23,311 nt of DNA, taken from an uncultured Collinsella sp. (lineage in GTDB: Bacteria; Actinomycetota; Coriobacteriia; Coriobacteriales; Coriobacteriaceae). The stretch is from NCBI GenBank assembly GCA_902496775.1, contig CABVCF010000027.1, positions 1 to 23,311 on the forward strand, given 5' to 3'. Shown here in pieces: positions 7,621 to 15,486 of this stretch; the stretch's first letter is position 1, and every line of letters begins with the position of its first letter. The notes under the pieces were generated by a model, which was not told where the DNA came from, made no database searches, and saw nothing but the letters and a program-made list of their open reading frames with translations. Position numbers and translations under genes: made by a program.

Positions 7621-9756
7621 CTAATGGATAAGCTTAAAGTCCAAGTGCCCACGCGTGGTATTGACGCGCGAGACCTCGACAATCACGCGCTGACCCAGTT
7701 CATAGCGAGTCCCCGTGTCGGCACCTGTGAGCGTAAGCGCGTCCTCGTCAAACTCGAACCACTCGTTGCCCAGGCTCTTGATCGAAACCAAGCCTTCGAC
7801 CTGCGTTAGGTCCAAGCGCACAAAGAGGCCCATGCTGCTAACCCACGAGACGGTTCCGGCATAGCGCTCGCCCAGACGGTCCTCATAGTACTGGGCAATC
7901 TTGATCTTTTGCGTCGCATGGCTGGCGGCATCTGCCGCGCGCTCGGCATCGCTGCATGCGCGGCAGATCTGCGGCAGAATGCGCGGCAGCGACTCGCGCC
8001 CCTTGCCGATCAGCCGCGGCGTACGGACCAAGGCGTCCTTGCCGCCGAGCCGCTCATAGGCCAACTGCAGTTTGAGCACGCGGTGCACCACCAGATCGGG
8101 GTAGCGACGGATGGGACTCGTAAAGTGACAGTAGCACGGCGCGGCGAGCGCAAAGTGGCCCTCGTTGCGCGGCTTGTACAGCGCGCGCTGCATGCTGCGC
8201 AGAAGCAGCGTGTTGACGAGCGGTGCGTTGGCCGTACCGGCGGCAGCATCGACTGCAGCCTGCAGCTCATCGGGGCTCCCCAGGGCAATACCGGCAGCAC
8301 GGCGATCGTCGATGATGCCTAGCTGCGCCAGCGCAACGGCGGCACCGTGCAGGCTATCGGGGCTCGGATCCTCATGCACGCGATAGCAGGCCTCGATATC
8401 ACGGTCTGCCAGCCACTCTGCAACGCACTCGTTGGCGAGCAGCATGGCTTCCTCGATAAGCGACGTGGCACACGAACGCTCACGCGCCACAATCTGCACG
8501 GGCACTCCGTCCTCATCCAATAGAGCGCGAATCTCGGCCGTGTCAAAATCGACTGAGCCGCGGGCGCGACGAATACGACGGCGAAGTTCGGCGAGTTCGT
8601 TGGCGGCGACAAGGAAATCGCCGAGGTCGACGTTGTAGCCGCGGGCGGCCTCCTCGCACGCAAGACCGCGCTCAAGCGCTTCCTCGCGCGAGGTCTCGGC
8701 AGCCGTAACATCCTCGGCCGCACCCTCCAGCACCGAATACTCAACCGCGCCGGCACGCACCAGCAGCGCCTCGGCGCCGTCGTAGTCCATACGCACACGC
8801 GAGCGAATCACGCTGGGGTACGGATCGTAATGCCGCACGCGACCCTGCGCATCGAGCTCGATATCGACGGTAAACGCAAGACGATCCTCGTCAGGGCGAA
8901 GCGAGCACAGGTCACAGGACAGGCGTTCGGGCAGCATGGGAAGCACGCGATCGGCCAGATACACCGATGTCGTGCGATGGCGAGCCTCAAGATCGATATG
9001 TCCGTCCCAAGCCACATAGTGTGAAACGTCGGCGATATGCACACCCAGCTTGTAGCCACCCTCGGGCGTACGCTCCAGCGAAATGGCATCGTCAAAGTCG
9101 CGCGCGTCGACCGGGTCGATCGTGATGACAAAGCGGTCGCGCAGATCGCGGCGGAGCGGGTCCTTAAGCGCCGCGGACACATCGAGCGAAAGCCCCTCGG
9201 CCTCGTCCAGCGCGGCCTCGGGATAGCTATCGGTATAGCCGTAGCGCGCCATCACATATTGAACGCCCAAATCGGGCGCATCATCTCCGCCAATGCGGCG
9301 CTCGATCGTCACGGTGCCCGATTCCAGGCGCGTCGGGTAGGTCAAAATGCGCGCGACAACAGCATCACCCGGGTGGACACCCAGACGATCCGCCGAGGTA
9401 TCCTCGGGCAAAATGAAGAAGTCGGCCTTCAGGCGCGAATCGAGCGGCTCGATCACACCGAGCGGACCGGCGGTCTGGTACGTGCCCACCACGCTTATGG
9501 CTGCGCGCTCAACCACGCCTTCGATCACGGCGCGCCGCTCGCCATGCGGGCTGTTCTTAATGCTCACGGCAACGGTATCGCCGTCCATGATCTCACGCTT
9601 ACCGCGGCCCATGACCTTGTAGTCGCCGTTTTCGGTTACAACGTAGGCGCTGTGCTCATGGAGCTGCACGCGCCCGGTCAGGCTCGGACGGCGTTCGCTG
9701 CGCACCGGCCCGCGCTTATTGCGAGCTCCACGCTTATGCTTGTTATTGCGCCCCAT
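7621..9756 (-). CDS. rnr: Ribonuclease R (RNase II/RNB family)
   Basis: 711 residues. This processive 3'-5' exoribonuclease degrades structured RNA. The order of domains is typical: a basic N-terminus (MGRNNKHKRGARNKR), cold-shock-like domains to about residue 200, the RNB catalytic domain with the metal-binding cluster DPVDARDFDDAIS and the active-site segment HFTSPIRRYPDLVVHR, and a C-terminal S1 domain (YAGTVSWVSSMGLFVRLD). ATG 9756 has AGGAGG 4 nt upstream. It stands alone between two terminators, with its own likely promoter at 9795-9823. The usual neighbour smpB is not in the window; a recombinase gene follows instead. Confidence 0.95.
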   Translation of the reverse strand: MGRNNKHKRGARNKRGPVRSERRPSLTGRVQLHEHSAYVVTENGDYKVMGRGKREIMDGDTVAVSIKNSPHGERRAVIEGVVERAAISVVGTYQTAGPLGVIEPLDSRLKADFFILPEDTSADRLGVHPGDAVVARILTYPTRLESGTVTIERRIGGDDAPDLGVQYVMARYGYTDSYPEAALDEAEGLSLDVSAALKDPLRRDLRDRFVITIDPVDARDFDDAISLERTPEGGYKLGVHIADVSHYVAWDGHIDLEARHRTTSVYLADRVLPMLPERLSCDLCSLRPDEDRLAFTVDIELDAQGRVRHYDPYPSVIRSRVRMDYDGAEALLVRAGAVEYSVLEGAAEDVTAAETSREEALERGLACEEAARGYNVDLGDFLVAANELAELRRRIRRARGSVDFDTAEIRALLDEDGVPVQIVARERSCATSLIEEAMLLANECVAEWLADRDIEACYRVHEDPSPDSLHGAAVALAQLGIIDDRRAAGIALGSPDELQAAVDAAAGTANAPLVNTLLLRSMQRALYKPRNEGHFALAAPCYCHFTSPIRRYPDLVVHRVLKLQLAYERLGGKDALVRTPRLIGKGRESLPRILPQICRACSDAERAADAASHATQKIKIAQYYEDRLGERYAGTVSWVSSMGLFVRLDLTQVEGLVSIKSLGNEWFEFDEDALTLTGADTGTRYELGQRVIVEVSRVNTTRGHLDFKLIH

Positions 9757-9794
9757 GGCGCCTCCTAACTATCGATTGCCGTTTACATCCCAAG

Positions 9795-9823
9795 AGTCTA
9801 CCCAAATGATCCCTAGGGGACAA
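9795..9823 (-). promoter_or_regulatory. Promoter for rnr
   Basis: On the minus strand TTGTCC (9818-9823), exactly 17 bp, then TAGACT (9795-9800), 39 bp before the rnr start. The -35 overlaps the end of the U-tract of the ftsX terminator, so one unit ends where the next begins. Consensus match only. Confidence 0.45.
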
Positions 9824-9854
9824 AAAACGGGCCGCCCCATAAGAGACGACCCGT
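9822..9854 (-). terminator. Intrinsic terminator after ftsX
   Basis: On the minus strand ACGGGTCGTC pairs with GGCGGCCCGT through G-C and G-U pairs and is followed by TTTTTTG. It starts 26 bp past the ftsX stop. The G-U pairs make it a terminator on the minus strand only. Confidence 0.8.
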
Positions 9855-9879
9855 TGGAAGGGATGAATTCCAGGCATGC

Positions 9880-10800
9880 CTACACGCGCAGGTAGCGGCG
9901 CATGGCGATGGCAGAACCAAAGAGACCGATAATCACGCCGACCAGAATCAGCGCAGCATAGGTCACCAGGTAGTACTGCATCGGCAGGGCAAACGACATC
10001 CAGCCGATGCTCTCCTGCAGACGCGGAATCATCAGATTGCGCAGCAGCTCCAGAACGCCGATGGAAAGCAGCGAGCCCAAAATGGCCTGCAGCACGCCCT
10101 CGGTGATAAACGGGCCGCGAATGAAGCCGTTGCTGGCGCCAACCAGACGCATAATCGCAATCTCACGACGACGCGCCGTGATGGACAGGCGAATCGTGTT
10201 GTTGATGAAGATGAATGCGATAAAGGTCAGAAGGCCAACGAGCACCACGGCGGCGATGCGGATGTAGTTGGTCACCTGGAACAGGCGGCTTACTTCCTCC
10301 TGGCCATACAGCACGCTCGCGTTGACGTCGCCGTCGTCCGCGATCTTTTGGAAGTCGGCATTCTTCTTGAGCTTCTTGGCCGTGCTCTCGACCTGAGACG
10401 GATCGTCCATCTCAATCGCAAACGAGGCGGGCAGCGGGTTCTGGCCGTCGAGCGCGCTCATGGTGGCGTCGGCGTTACCCGACATCTTGCTCGTATACTC
10501 GGCCAGTGCGTCGTCCTTGTCCTTATAGGTCACGGACTTGACGTTATTCCACGTCTTAAGCTCGGCCTCAAAAGCCTGAACATCGGCCTGATCGGCGTCA
10601 TCACTAATGAACGCGTTGATGACAACCTGATCCTCGACGGTGCCGATCACGGAGTTCAGCATCGCGGAGCCCATGATGAACAGGCCGATGATAAACAGCG
10701 AAAGGAAGATCGTGATGACGGCGCCGAGCGAGGTAGTCCAGTTACGGAAAAAGTGGCTGATTGCCTCTTTGAAGGAGTAGCCCACGTTAGTTGGTGCCAT
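9880..10800 (-). CDS. ftsX: Cell-division ABC transporter permease-like protein FtsX
   Basis: 306 residues with the FtsX plan: a cytoplasmic N-terminus, membrane segment 1 (SLGAVITIFLSLFIIGLFIM), an extracellular domain of about 120 residues, then three more membrane segments (IAAVVLVGLLTFIAFIFI; ITEGVLQAILGSLLSIGVL; LVTYAALILVGVIIGLFG) with the conserved cytoplasmic loop ARRREIAIMRLVGASNGFIRGPF that contacts FtsE. With FtsE it activates cell-wall hydrolases during division. ATG 10800 overlaps the 3' end of ftsE by 14 bp, so the two are translationally coupled. Confidence 0.95.
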   Translation of the reverse strand: MAPTNVGYSFKEAISHFFRNWTTSLGAVITIFLSLFIIGLFIMGSAMLNSVIGTVEDQVVINAFISDDADQADVQAFEAELKTWNNVKSVTYKDKDDALAEYTSKMSGNADATMSALDGQNPLPASFAIEMDDPSQVESTAKKLKKNADFQKIADDGDVNASVLYGQEEVSRLFQVTNYIRIAAVVLVGLLTFIAFIFINNTIRLSITARRREIAIMRLVGASNGFIRGPFITEGVLQAILGSLLSIGVLELLRNLMIPRLQESIGWMSFALPMQYYLVTYAALILVGVIIGLFGSAIAMRRYLRV

Positions 10801-12007
10801 AGTTGCCGTAACCTCCCCTCTCCTGGTCGCGGATAACGTGGCCGCCCTCGAGGGCGATCACGCGACGGTGCATGCTATCGACCATCTCGCGGTCGTGCGT
10901 GGCGACGATCACGGTGGTGCCAGTGCGGTTAATACGCTCGAGCAGCTTCATGATGCCCAGCGAGATCGCCGGGTCGAGGTTGCCCGTCGGCTCGTCGCAG
11001 ATCAGCAGCGGCGGACGGTTGACCATAGCGCGGGCGACGGCAACGCGCTGCTGCTCGCCACCGGAAAGCTGGTCGGGCAGCGAGTCCATCTGATCGGCCA
11101 GGCCGACCAGACGCAGTACCTCGGGCACCTGGCTGCGAATGACGCCCTTGGGCTTGCCGATGCACTGCAGGGCAAACGCCACGTTTTCGTAGGCGGTCTT
11201 TTGCGGCAGAAGCTTAAAGTCCTGGAACACGGCGCCAATCTGGCGGCGCAGGAACGGAACCTTGCGGTTCTTGATCTTCATGAGGTCCTGGCCAGCAACC
11301 AGGATGCGGCCGCTCGTCGGCTTGACGTCGCGGTTGAGCGTCGACAGCAGCGTGGTCTTACCCGAGCCGGAGTGACCGACCAGGAAGACGAACTCGCCCG
11401 GATAGATCTCGATGTTGATGTCGTCGAGTGCAGGCTTGTTGGGCTGTGCCGGATAGATCTTGGTGACATGCTCCATAAGGATGACGGGCTCGACACCGGC
11501 CTGCTTGGCCATCTTCTTGCGGCTGGCCTGCGGATCGATGGGCGCAAACACCGACGTAAAATCGGGGTTGTTGAGCGCGTTATCGAGGCTTGCGACCTCG
11601 GCGGCCTGATCGCTCTCGACCACCGGGGCAGCAGGCTGCGTGGGATCAGGAATAGCGGCAAAGAGACCGGACTGCGCAGGCTGAGGAGCCGGCGTCGCAG
11701 GGGCCAAGGGGTCGGGAATGCCGACCATGGTAGGCTGCGGCGTGGCGGCACCAGCCTGAGGCTGCTCCACGCGAGCGGTCACGGCCTGAACGGGCTCAAA
11801 ACCCGCCGTGCCGGAAAGCGCGACATCGCTGGTTGGATTGTAGGCAAAGGGATCGGATGCCGGCTGTGCCTGATCTGCCGGCTGAGCGGGGGCCTGAGCA
11901 ACAGGCTGGCCCTCTGAATCCGGAGTGGCGAAACGACTGCCCTGGACGCCTGCCTGCGTCTTGGGGGCATCATCGCCCGCACCGGAGGTACGGAAGTGGT
12001 TACCCAC
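10787..12007 (-). CDS. ftsE: Cell-division ATPase FtsE with a long disordered N-terminal extension
   Basis: 406 residues; typical FtsE is about 230. The ABC ATPase core occupies about 175-406: Walker A GHSGSGKT (211-218), signature LSGGEQ (314-319), Walker B LLICDEP (334-340), and the His switch VIVATHD. Residues 1-174 are rich in Pro, Ala and Gln with repeated PQP/PAP/IPDP strings and look unstructured. The extension is probably real: GTG 12007 has AAGGAG 5 nt upstream, while the internal Met at residue 166 lacks a usable SD. A run of lysine/arginine (SRKKMAKQ) joins the tail to the core. It is the first gene of the ftsE-ftsX unit, with a possible extended -10 promoter at 12053-12058. Confidence 0.93.
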   Translation of the reverse strand: MGNHFRTSGAGDDAPKTQAGVQGSRFATPDSEGQPVAQAPAQPADQAQPASDPFAYNPTSDVALSGTAGFEPVQAVTARVEQPQAGAATPQPTMVGIPDPLAPATPAPQPAQSGLFAAIPDPTQPAAPVVESDQAAEVASLDNALNNPDFTSVFAPIDPQASRKKMAKQAGVEPVILMEHVTKIYPAQPNKPALDDINIEIYPGEFVFLVGHSGSGKTTLLSTLNRDVKPTSGRILVAGQDLMKIKNRKVPFLRRQIGAVFQDFKLLPQKTAYENVAFALQCIGKPKGVIRSQVPEVLRLVGLADQMDSLPDQLSGGEQQRVAVARAMVNRPPLLICDEPTGNLDPAISLGIMKLLERINRTGTTVIVATHDREMVDSMHRRVIALEGGHVIRDQERGGYGNYGTN

Positions 12008-12052
12008 TGGTGCTCCTTATCGTCGTGCGTTTAAACTACATGAGCGCTTTAT

Positions 12053-12077
12053 ATTTTAGCAGCATTAACTTTGCTGC
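12053..12077 (-). promoter_or_regulatory. Possible promoter and dyad upstream of ftsE
   Basis: On the minus strand TGCTAAAAT gives an extended -10 (TAAAAT at 12053-12058). The -35 is poor. The inverted repeat GCAGCA/TGCTGC (12059-12064 with 12072-12077) overlaps the spacer and could be a binding site. It lies 46 bp before the GTG start. Confidence 0.35.
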
Positions 12078-12111
12078 ACATAAGAAGCATGGCGTGCTTA
12101 GGGATCCCGTC

Positions 12112-12151
12112 GGCCGGGCACAGGGTTACTCTCCAAATCCTGTGCCCGGCC
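12112..12151. repeat. Perfect 13-bp hairpin in the ftsE-tkt intergenic stretch
   Basis: GGCCGGGCACAGG (12112-12124) pairs perfectly with CCTGTGCCCGGCC (12139-12151) around a 14-nt loop. No U-tract follows on either strand, so it is not a standard terminator. It is one of four hairpins in the 442-bp gene-free stretch 12008-12449. Confidence 0.7.
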
Positions 12152-12191
12152 TGCGGTAACTAAGGGGTCGCCGCGTTTATCTTGGAGTGCT

Positions 12192-12239
12192 GCATATACA
12201 AAGTTGGAAGGGTCTGAATTGCGCTTTGTCGATATATGC
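12192..12239. repeat. Interrupted inverted repeat
   Basis: GCATATACAAAG (12192-12203) pairs with CTTTG (12224-12228) and TATATGC (12233-12239), with a 4-nt TCGA bulge. The AT-rich arms differ from the GC-rich hairpins on both sides. No function is apparent. Confidence 0.45.
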
Positions 12240-12280
12240 CCTTTTCCCTGATGGGACCGTGCTTGAGGGGCGTCTTCATG

Positions 12281-12346
12281 AGTTGCGGTGAAATAGGGAC
12301 TGTTGAGCCTTAAAGCTGGCAAAACAGTCCTTATTTCACCGCAACT
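12281..12346. repeat. Long hairpin repeat, GGGAC core
   Basis: The 24-nt arms at 12281-12304 and 12323-12346 (AGTTGCGGTGAAATA then GGGACTGTT on the left) match at 23 of 24 positions, with an 18-nt loop. The near-perfect arms suggest recent origin or selection on RNA structure. It shares the GGGAC core with the repeats at 7461, 19578, 19645 and 20409. Confidence 0.8.
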
Positions 12347-12350
12347 GAAA

Positions 12351-12379
12351 CAGGGGCGCTCTCCAAGAGAGCGCCCCTG
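12351..12379 (-). terminator. Hairpin terminator after the transketolase genes
   Basis: Perfect 12-bp stem CAGGGGCGCTCT/AGAGCGCCCCTG with a 5-nt loop, 70 bp past the transketolase C-subunit stop. On the minus strand TTTC follows, so the U-tract is short. Confidence 0.6.
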
Positions 12380-12449
12380 CCGGGTTTCCATAGTACTGGC
12401 GAAACAGTTTTATAGTTCCGGCGAAGCAGTCCTTGAGATCCGCCTTGCC

Positions 12450-13391
12450 TTATGCCAAGAACTCCTTGGTGGTCGCCACGATGTTGGCGGCGTCCAGGCC
12501 ATACTTGTGCAAGAGCTCGGCACCCGGGCCAGACTCACCGAAGGTGTCGTTGACGCCGATCTTCTTGAGCGGAGTCGGGCACTGCTCGCACAGGACGTCG
12601 GCAACGGCGCTGCCCAGGCCACCGATCACAGAGTGCTCCTCGACGGTCACGACGTGGCCGGTCTTGGTGGCGCTCTTGACGATCAGGTCGGCATCGATGG
12701 GCTTGATGGTGTGCATGTTGATGACCTCGGCGTCGATGCCCTCGGCAGCGAGCTGCTCGGCGGCCTCGAGAGCCTCGCCGACCATCAGGCCGCAGGCGAT
12801 GATGGTCACATCGGCGCCCTCGCGCATGACAATGCCCTTACCCAACTCGAACTTGTAGGTCTTGGGGTCGTTGATAACCGGCGAGGCCAAACGAGCGAAG
12901 CGCATGTACACCGGACCGTCGCACTCGTAGGCGGCGCGCGTCACGGCGCGGGCCTCGACGTCGTCGGCAGGAACGATCACAGTCATGCCGGGGATGACGC
13001 GCATCAGGGCGATATCCTCGCAGCACTGGTGCGTGGCGCCGTCCTCGCCCACCGAGATACCGGCGTGCGTGGCACCAATCTTAACGTTGAGGTGCGGGTA
13101 GCCGATGGAGTTACGGACCTGCTCAAAAGCGCGGCCGGCTGCGAACATGGCAAAGGTGCTCGCGAAGGCAACGCGGCCGGTGGTCGCGATACCGGCGGCG
13201 ACGCCCATCAGGTTGCTCTCGGCAATGCCCACATCGAAGAAACGATCGGGGCAGGCGGCCTTAAACTTACCGGTCTGCGTAGCGGCGGCCAGGTCGGCGT
13301 CGAGGACCACAAAGTCATCGTGCTCGTTGGCGAGCTCGACGAGGGCCTCGCCGTAGCTTACACGCGTGGCGATTTTCTTGACGTCTGCCAT
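12450..13391 (-). CDS. Transketolase, C-terminal (pyrimidine-binding) subunit
   Basis: 313 residues. This is the second half of a split transketolase, covering the pyrimidine-binding domain (SYGEALVELANEHDDFVVLDADL, the catalytic-Glu segment FFDVGIAESNLMGVAAGIA, GATHAGISVGEDGATHQ) and the C-terminal regulatory domain (EHSVIGGLGSAVADVL). With the N-subunit it transfers two-carbon ketol units in the non-oxidative pentose phosphate pathway using thiamine diphosphate. ATG 13391 is preferred: it lies 1 nt after the N-subunit stop and has GAGGAG upstream, whereas the longer in-frame extension runs into that gene. The 1-nt gap implies coupled translation and equal amounts of the two chains. Confidence 0.93.
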   Translation of the reverse strand: MADVKKIATRVSYGEALVELANEHDDFVVLDADLAAATQTGKFKAACPDRFFDVGIAESNLMGVAAGIATTGRVAFASTFAMFAAGRAFEQVRNSIGYPHLNVKIGATHAGISVGEDGATHQCCEDIALMRVIPGMTVIVPADDVEARAVTRAAYECDGPVYMRFARLASPVINDPKTYKFELGKGIVMREGADVTIIACGLMVGEALEAAEQLAAEGIDAEVINMHTIKPIDADLIVKSATKTGHVVTVEEHSVIGGLGSAVADVLCEQCPTPLKKIGVNDTFGESGPGAELLHKYGLDAANIVATTKEFLA

Positions 13392-13392
13392 C

Positions 13393-14223
13393 CTAGAGCT
13401 CCTCTCCGGCGGCCGTGAGCTCTGCCATGGCCTGCTCAAACTGTTCATCGTTGGGGGCCTTACCGTGCCAACCCACCTGGTTCTCCATAAAGGAAACGCC
13501 CTTGCCCTTCATGGTCTCGGCGATAATGGCGGTCGGCTGGCCCTTGGTAGCGCGAGCCTCGGCAAAGGCGGCGCGGATCTGGTCGAAGTCGTTGCCGTCG
13601 GCGAGCTCCACCACGTGGAACTTAAAGGCACGGAACTTGTCGGCGAGCGGCATGGGGTCGTTGACCTCCTCGACGGGACCGTCAATCTGAAGGCCGTTGT
13701 GGTCGACGATCACGCAGAGGTTGTCGAGCTGCTGGTTGCCGGCAAACATGGCTGCCTCCCAGACCTGGCCCTCCTCGCTCTCGCCATCACCCAGCAGGGC
13801 GTACGTGCGGTAAGTATCGCCCCAGTGCTTGGCGGCAACCGCCATGCCCACGGCGGCGGAGATGCCCTGGCCGAGCGAGCCGGTGGACATGTCGACGCCC
13901 GGGGTGTCGTTCATGTTGGGATGACCTTGCAGGTGGCTGCCGATATGGCGCAGCGTCTCGAGATCCTCCTTGGGGAAGAACCCACGCTCGGCGAGCACGG
14001 CGTACAGGCCCGGAGCGCAATGGCCCTTGGAGAGCACAAAACGATCGCGGTCGGCCTTGCGGGGATCGGACGGGTCGACGTTCATTTCCTCAAAATACAG
14101 ATAGGTCATGATATCGGCAGCGCCGAGCGAACCGCCCGGATGGCCGGACTTGGCAGCGTGCACGCCGGTGACGATGCCCTTCCTTACCTCGTTGGCAACC
14201 TTTTTGAGCTCTTCGTCGCTCAT
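13393..14223 (-). CDS. Transketolase, N-terminal (thiamine diphosphate-binding) subunit
   Basis: 276 residues. The segments AAKSGHPGGSLGAADIM, LSKGHCAPGLYAVLAERG and GSLGQGISAAVGMA are standard for transketolase, and the thiamine diphosphate/Mg motif runs from LGDGESEEGQVWEA to DHNGLQIDG. Split transketolases of this type are common in Gram-positive anaerobes. SD GGAAGG lies 4 nt before ATG 14223. It heads the two-gene unit; the 207-bp upstream region holds no gene, and only a weak promoter (CATAAT with a poor -35) can be seen. Confidence 0.94.
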   Translation of the reverse strand: MSDEELKKVANEVRKGIVTGVHAAKSGHPGGSLGAADIMTYLYFEEMNVDPSDPRKADRDRFVLSKGHCAPGLYAVLAERGFFPKEDLETLRHIGSHLQGHPNMNDTPGVDMSTGSLGQGISAAVGMAVAAKHWGDTYRTYALLGDGESEEGQVWEAAMFAGNQQLDNLCVIVDHNGLQIDGPVEEVNDPMPLADKFRAFKFHVVELADGNDFDQIRAAFAEARATKGQPTAIIAETMKGKGVSFMENQVGWHGKAPNDEQFEQAMAELTAAGEEL

Positions 14224-14430
14224 TGTGCCTTCCTTTCATCCTCATTAGACAAAATGCGCACGGCACCGAAGGTAATCCCAACACAGCCGCAATGCACGTA
14301 CGTCATTCATTATGCTGGAAACTGATAGCTTTACCAGAGTTTTTATCATTATTTGAACAATTTAGCAGGCAGAACCGCTGATGAAACGGTTTATCAATGT
14401 GAACGTCTTTTGGATGGAACGCGGTCGCCC

Positions 14431-15321
14431 CTACGCGCTAATGTCCTTGAATCCCTCGCCGAAGGCTTCCGTAACGTCAGCGACCGTCACAATGGCGTGA
14501 GGATCGCGCTCGCGCACGATCGTCTTGAGGGTATTGAGCTCTCGACGGCTCACGATGACCATAATCACCGGCTTCTCGGCACCCGAATACATGCCAGTCG
14601 CCTTAAACTTGGTACAGCCACGACCCAGGCCATACATGATATCGGCAGCGATATCAGGGAACTTGTCCGAGATGATGAGGACCATACGGCGTTTGTTGCC
14701 ACCATCGACCACGGCATCGATCACGTAGCCGCTAATGACCATCGAAAGGCCTGCATATAGTGCGTTTTCGATTGAAAAGACCGGAGCCGACAGCGCACAT
14801 ACGGCAACATCGATCGCCATGACGGTCGAGCCCACGGGCAGTGATGTATTACGCGAGATGATTTGGCCAATCGTGTCCGAGCCGCCGGTGTTGGCGCCGG
14901 CGCGCAACACCATGCCGTAACCGATGCCCGTAATAATGCCGCCCCACATAGCGGGAAGCATCAGGTCCGCATCCGCCAGAGGTGCTACAAACGGGGCGAA
15001 CAGATCGGTAAAGAAGCCCAGCAGCACAAAGCCCGTCGCGGTCTGCACCACGTAGAACATGCCGCCCTCGCGCATAACGACCAGCAACAGCAAGGCGTTC
15101 ATCACGATCGTCTGGATACCAACGGGAAGCGACACGCCTCGCGCCGCGCCGACCGCCTGGATAATGGTGGCAAGGCCCGTAACGCCACCGGCAGCAAGGC
15201 CGTTGGGAATCAAAAACAGGTCGGTCGCAATAGCGGCCAGAGCGCACCCCAACATGATCTGGGGCAGGTCGTGAAAGAAGTTCATCGAAAGAATGCGCTT
15301 GATGTCCAGACGATATGCCAT
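14431..15321 (-). CDS. YitT-family (DUF161/DUF2179) membrane protein
   Basis: 296 residues. About six membrane segments in the first 210 residues include the family strings AIATDLFLIPNGLAAGGVTGLATI and GMVLRAGANTGGSDTIGQII. They are followed by a soluble C-terminal DUF2179 domain (RRMVLIISDKFPDIAADIMYGLGRGCT, KPVIMVIVSRRELNTLKTIV). The family is widespread in Gram-positives and its function is unsettled. ATG 15321 has GGGAGG 4 nt upstream; a longer in-frame extension lacks an SD. The start lies only 13 bp beyond the U-tract of a terminator (15334-15362), so a transcript must read through it or begin unusually close to the gene. Confidence 0.9.
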   Translation of the reverse strand: MAYRLDIKRILSMNFFHDLPQIMLGCALAAIATDLFLIPNGLAAGGVTGLATIIQAVGAARGVSLPVGIQTIVMNALLLLVVMREGGMFYVVQTATGFVLLGFFTDLFAPFVAPLADADLMLPAMWGGIITGIGYGMVLRAGANTGGSDTIGQIISRNTSLPVGSTVMAIDVAVCALSAPVFSIENALYAGLSMVISGYVIDAVVDGGNKRRMVLIISDKFPDIAADIMYGLGRGCTKFKATGMYSGAEKPVIMVIVSRRELNTLKTIVRERDPHAIVTVADVTEAFGEGFKDISA

Positions 15322-15333
15322 GCTGCCTCCCTC

Positions 15334-15362
15334 AAAAAAGCGCACCCAAACGGATGCGCTTT
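15334..15362 (-). terminator. Intrinsic terminator between prfB and yitT, abutting the yitT SD
   Basis: On the minus strand AAAGCGCA/TGCGCTTT (8 bp) encloses the loop TCCGTTTGGG and is followed by TTTTTT (15334-15339), with GAGGGAGG (yitT SD) directly after. The loop is the same as in the rpmE terminator at 19718-19755. The stem has A/T flanks on both sides and might also work weakly on the plus strand. Confidence 0.8.
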
Positions 15363-15486
15363 GAACTTCTTCTTGTATTCGATTCTAACGATTCGCCGAA
15401 CAAAAACCACCCCTGCGCAGGGTTTATTCTGGATACAAACCCGTCCAACCGTTGGGCTTAGCATCGGCTTGAAGCCGCCCGATGTT

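Noticed and set aside
12098..12391. 97-codon minus-strand open frame
   Set aside because: It is made of the palindromes at 12112, 12281 and 12351 and has no SD; its frame follows the repeats, not a protein.
12303..13418. 371-codon open frame on the plus strand
   Set aside because: Antisense to the transketolase C-subunit and running through the hairpin block; no family resemblance.
14373..14391. Small hairpin AACCG/CGGTT as the yitT terminator
   Set aside because: Only 5 bp, A/T-poor flanks and no U-tract on the minus strand.
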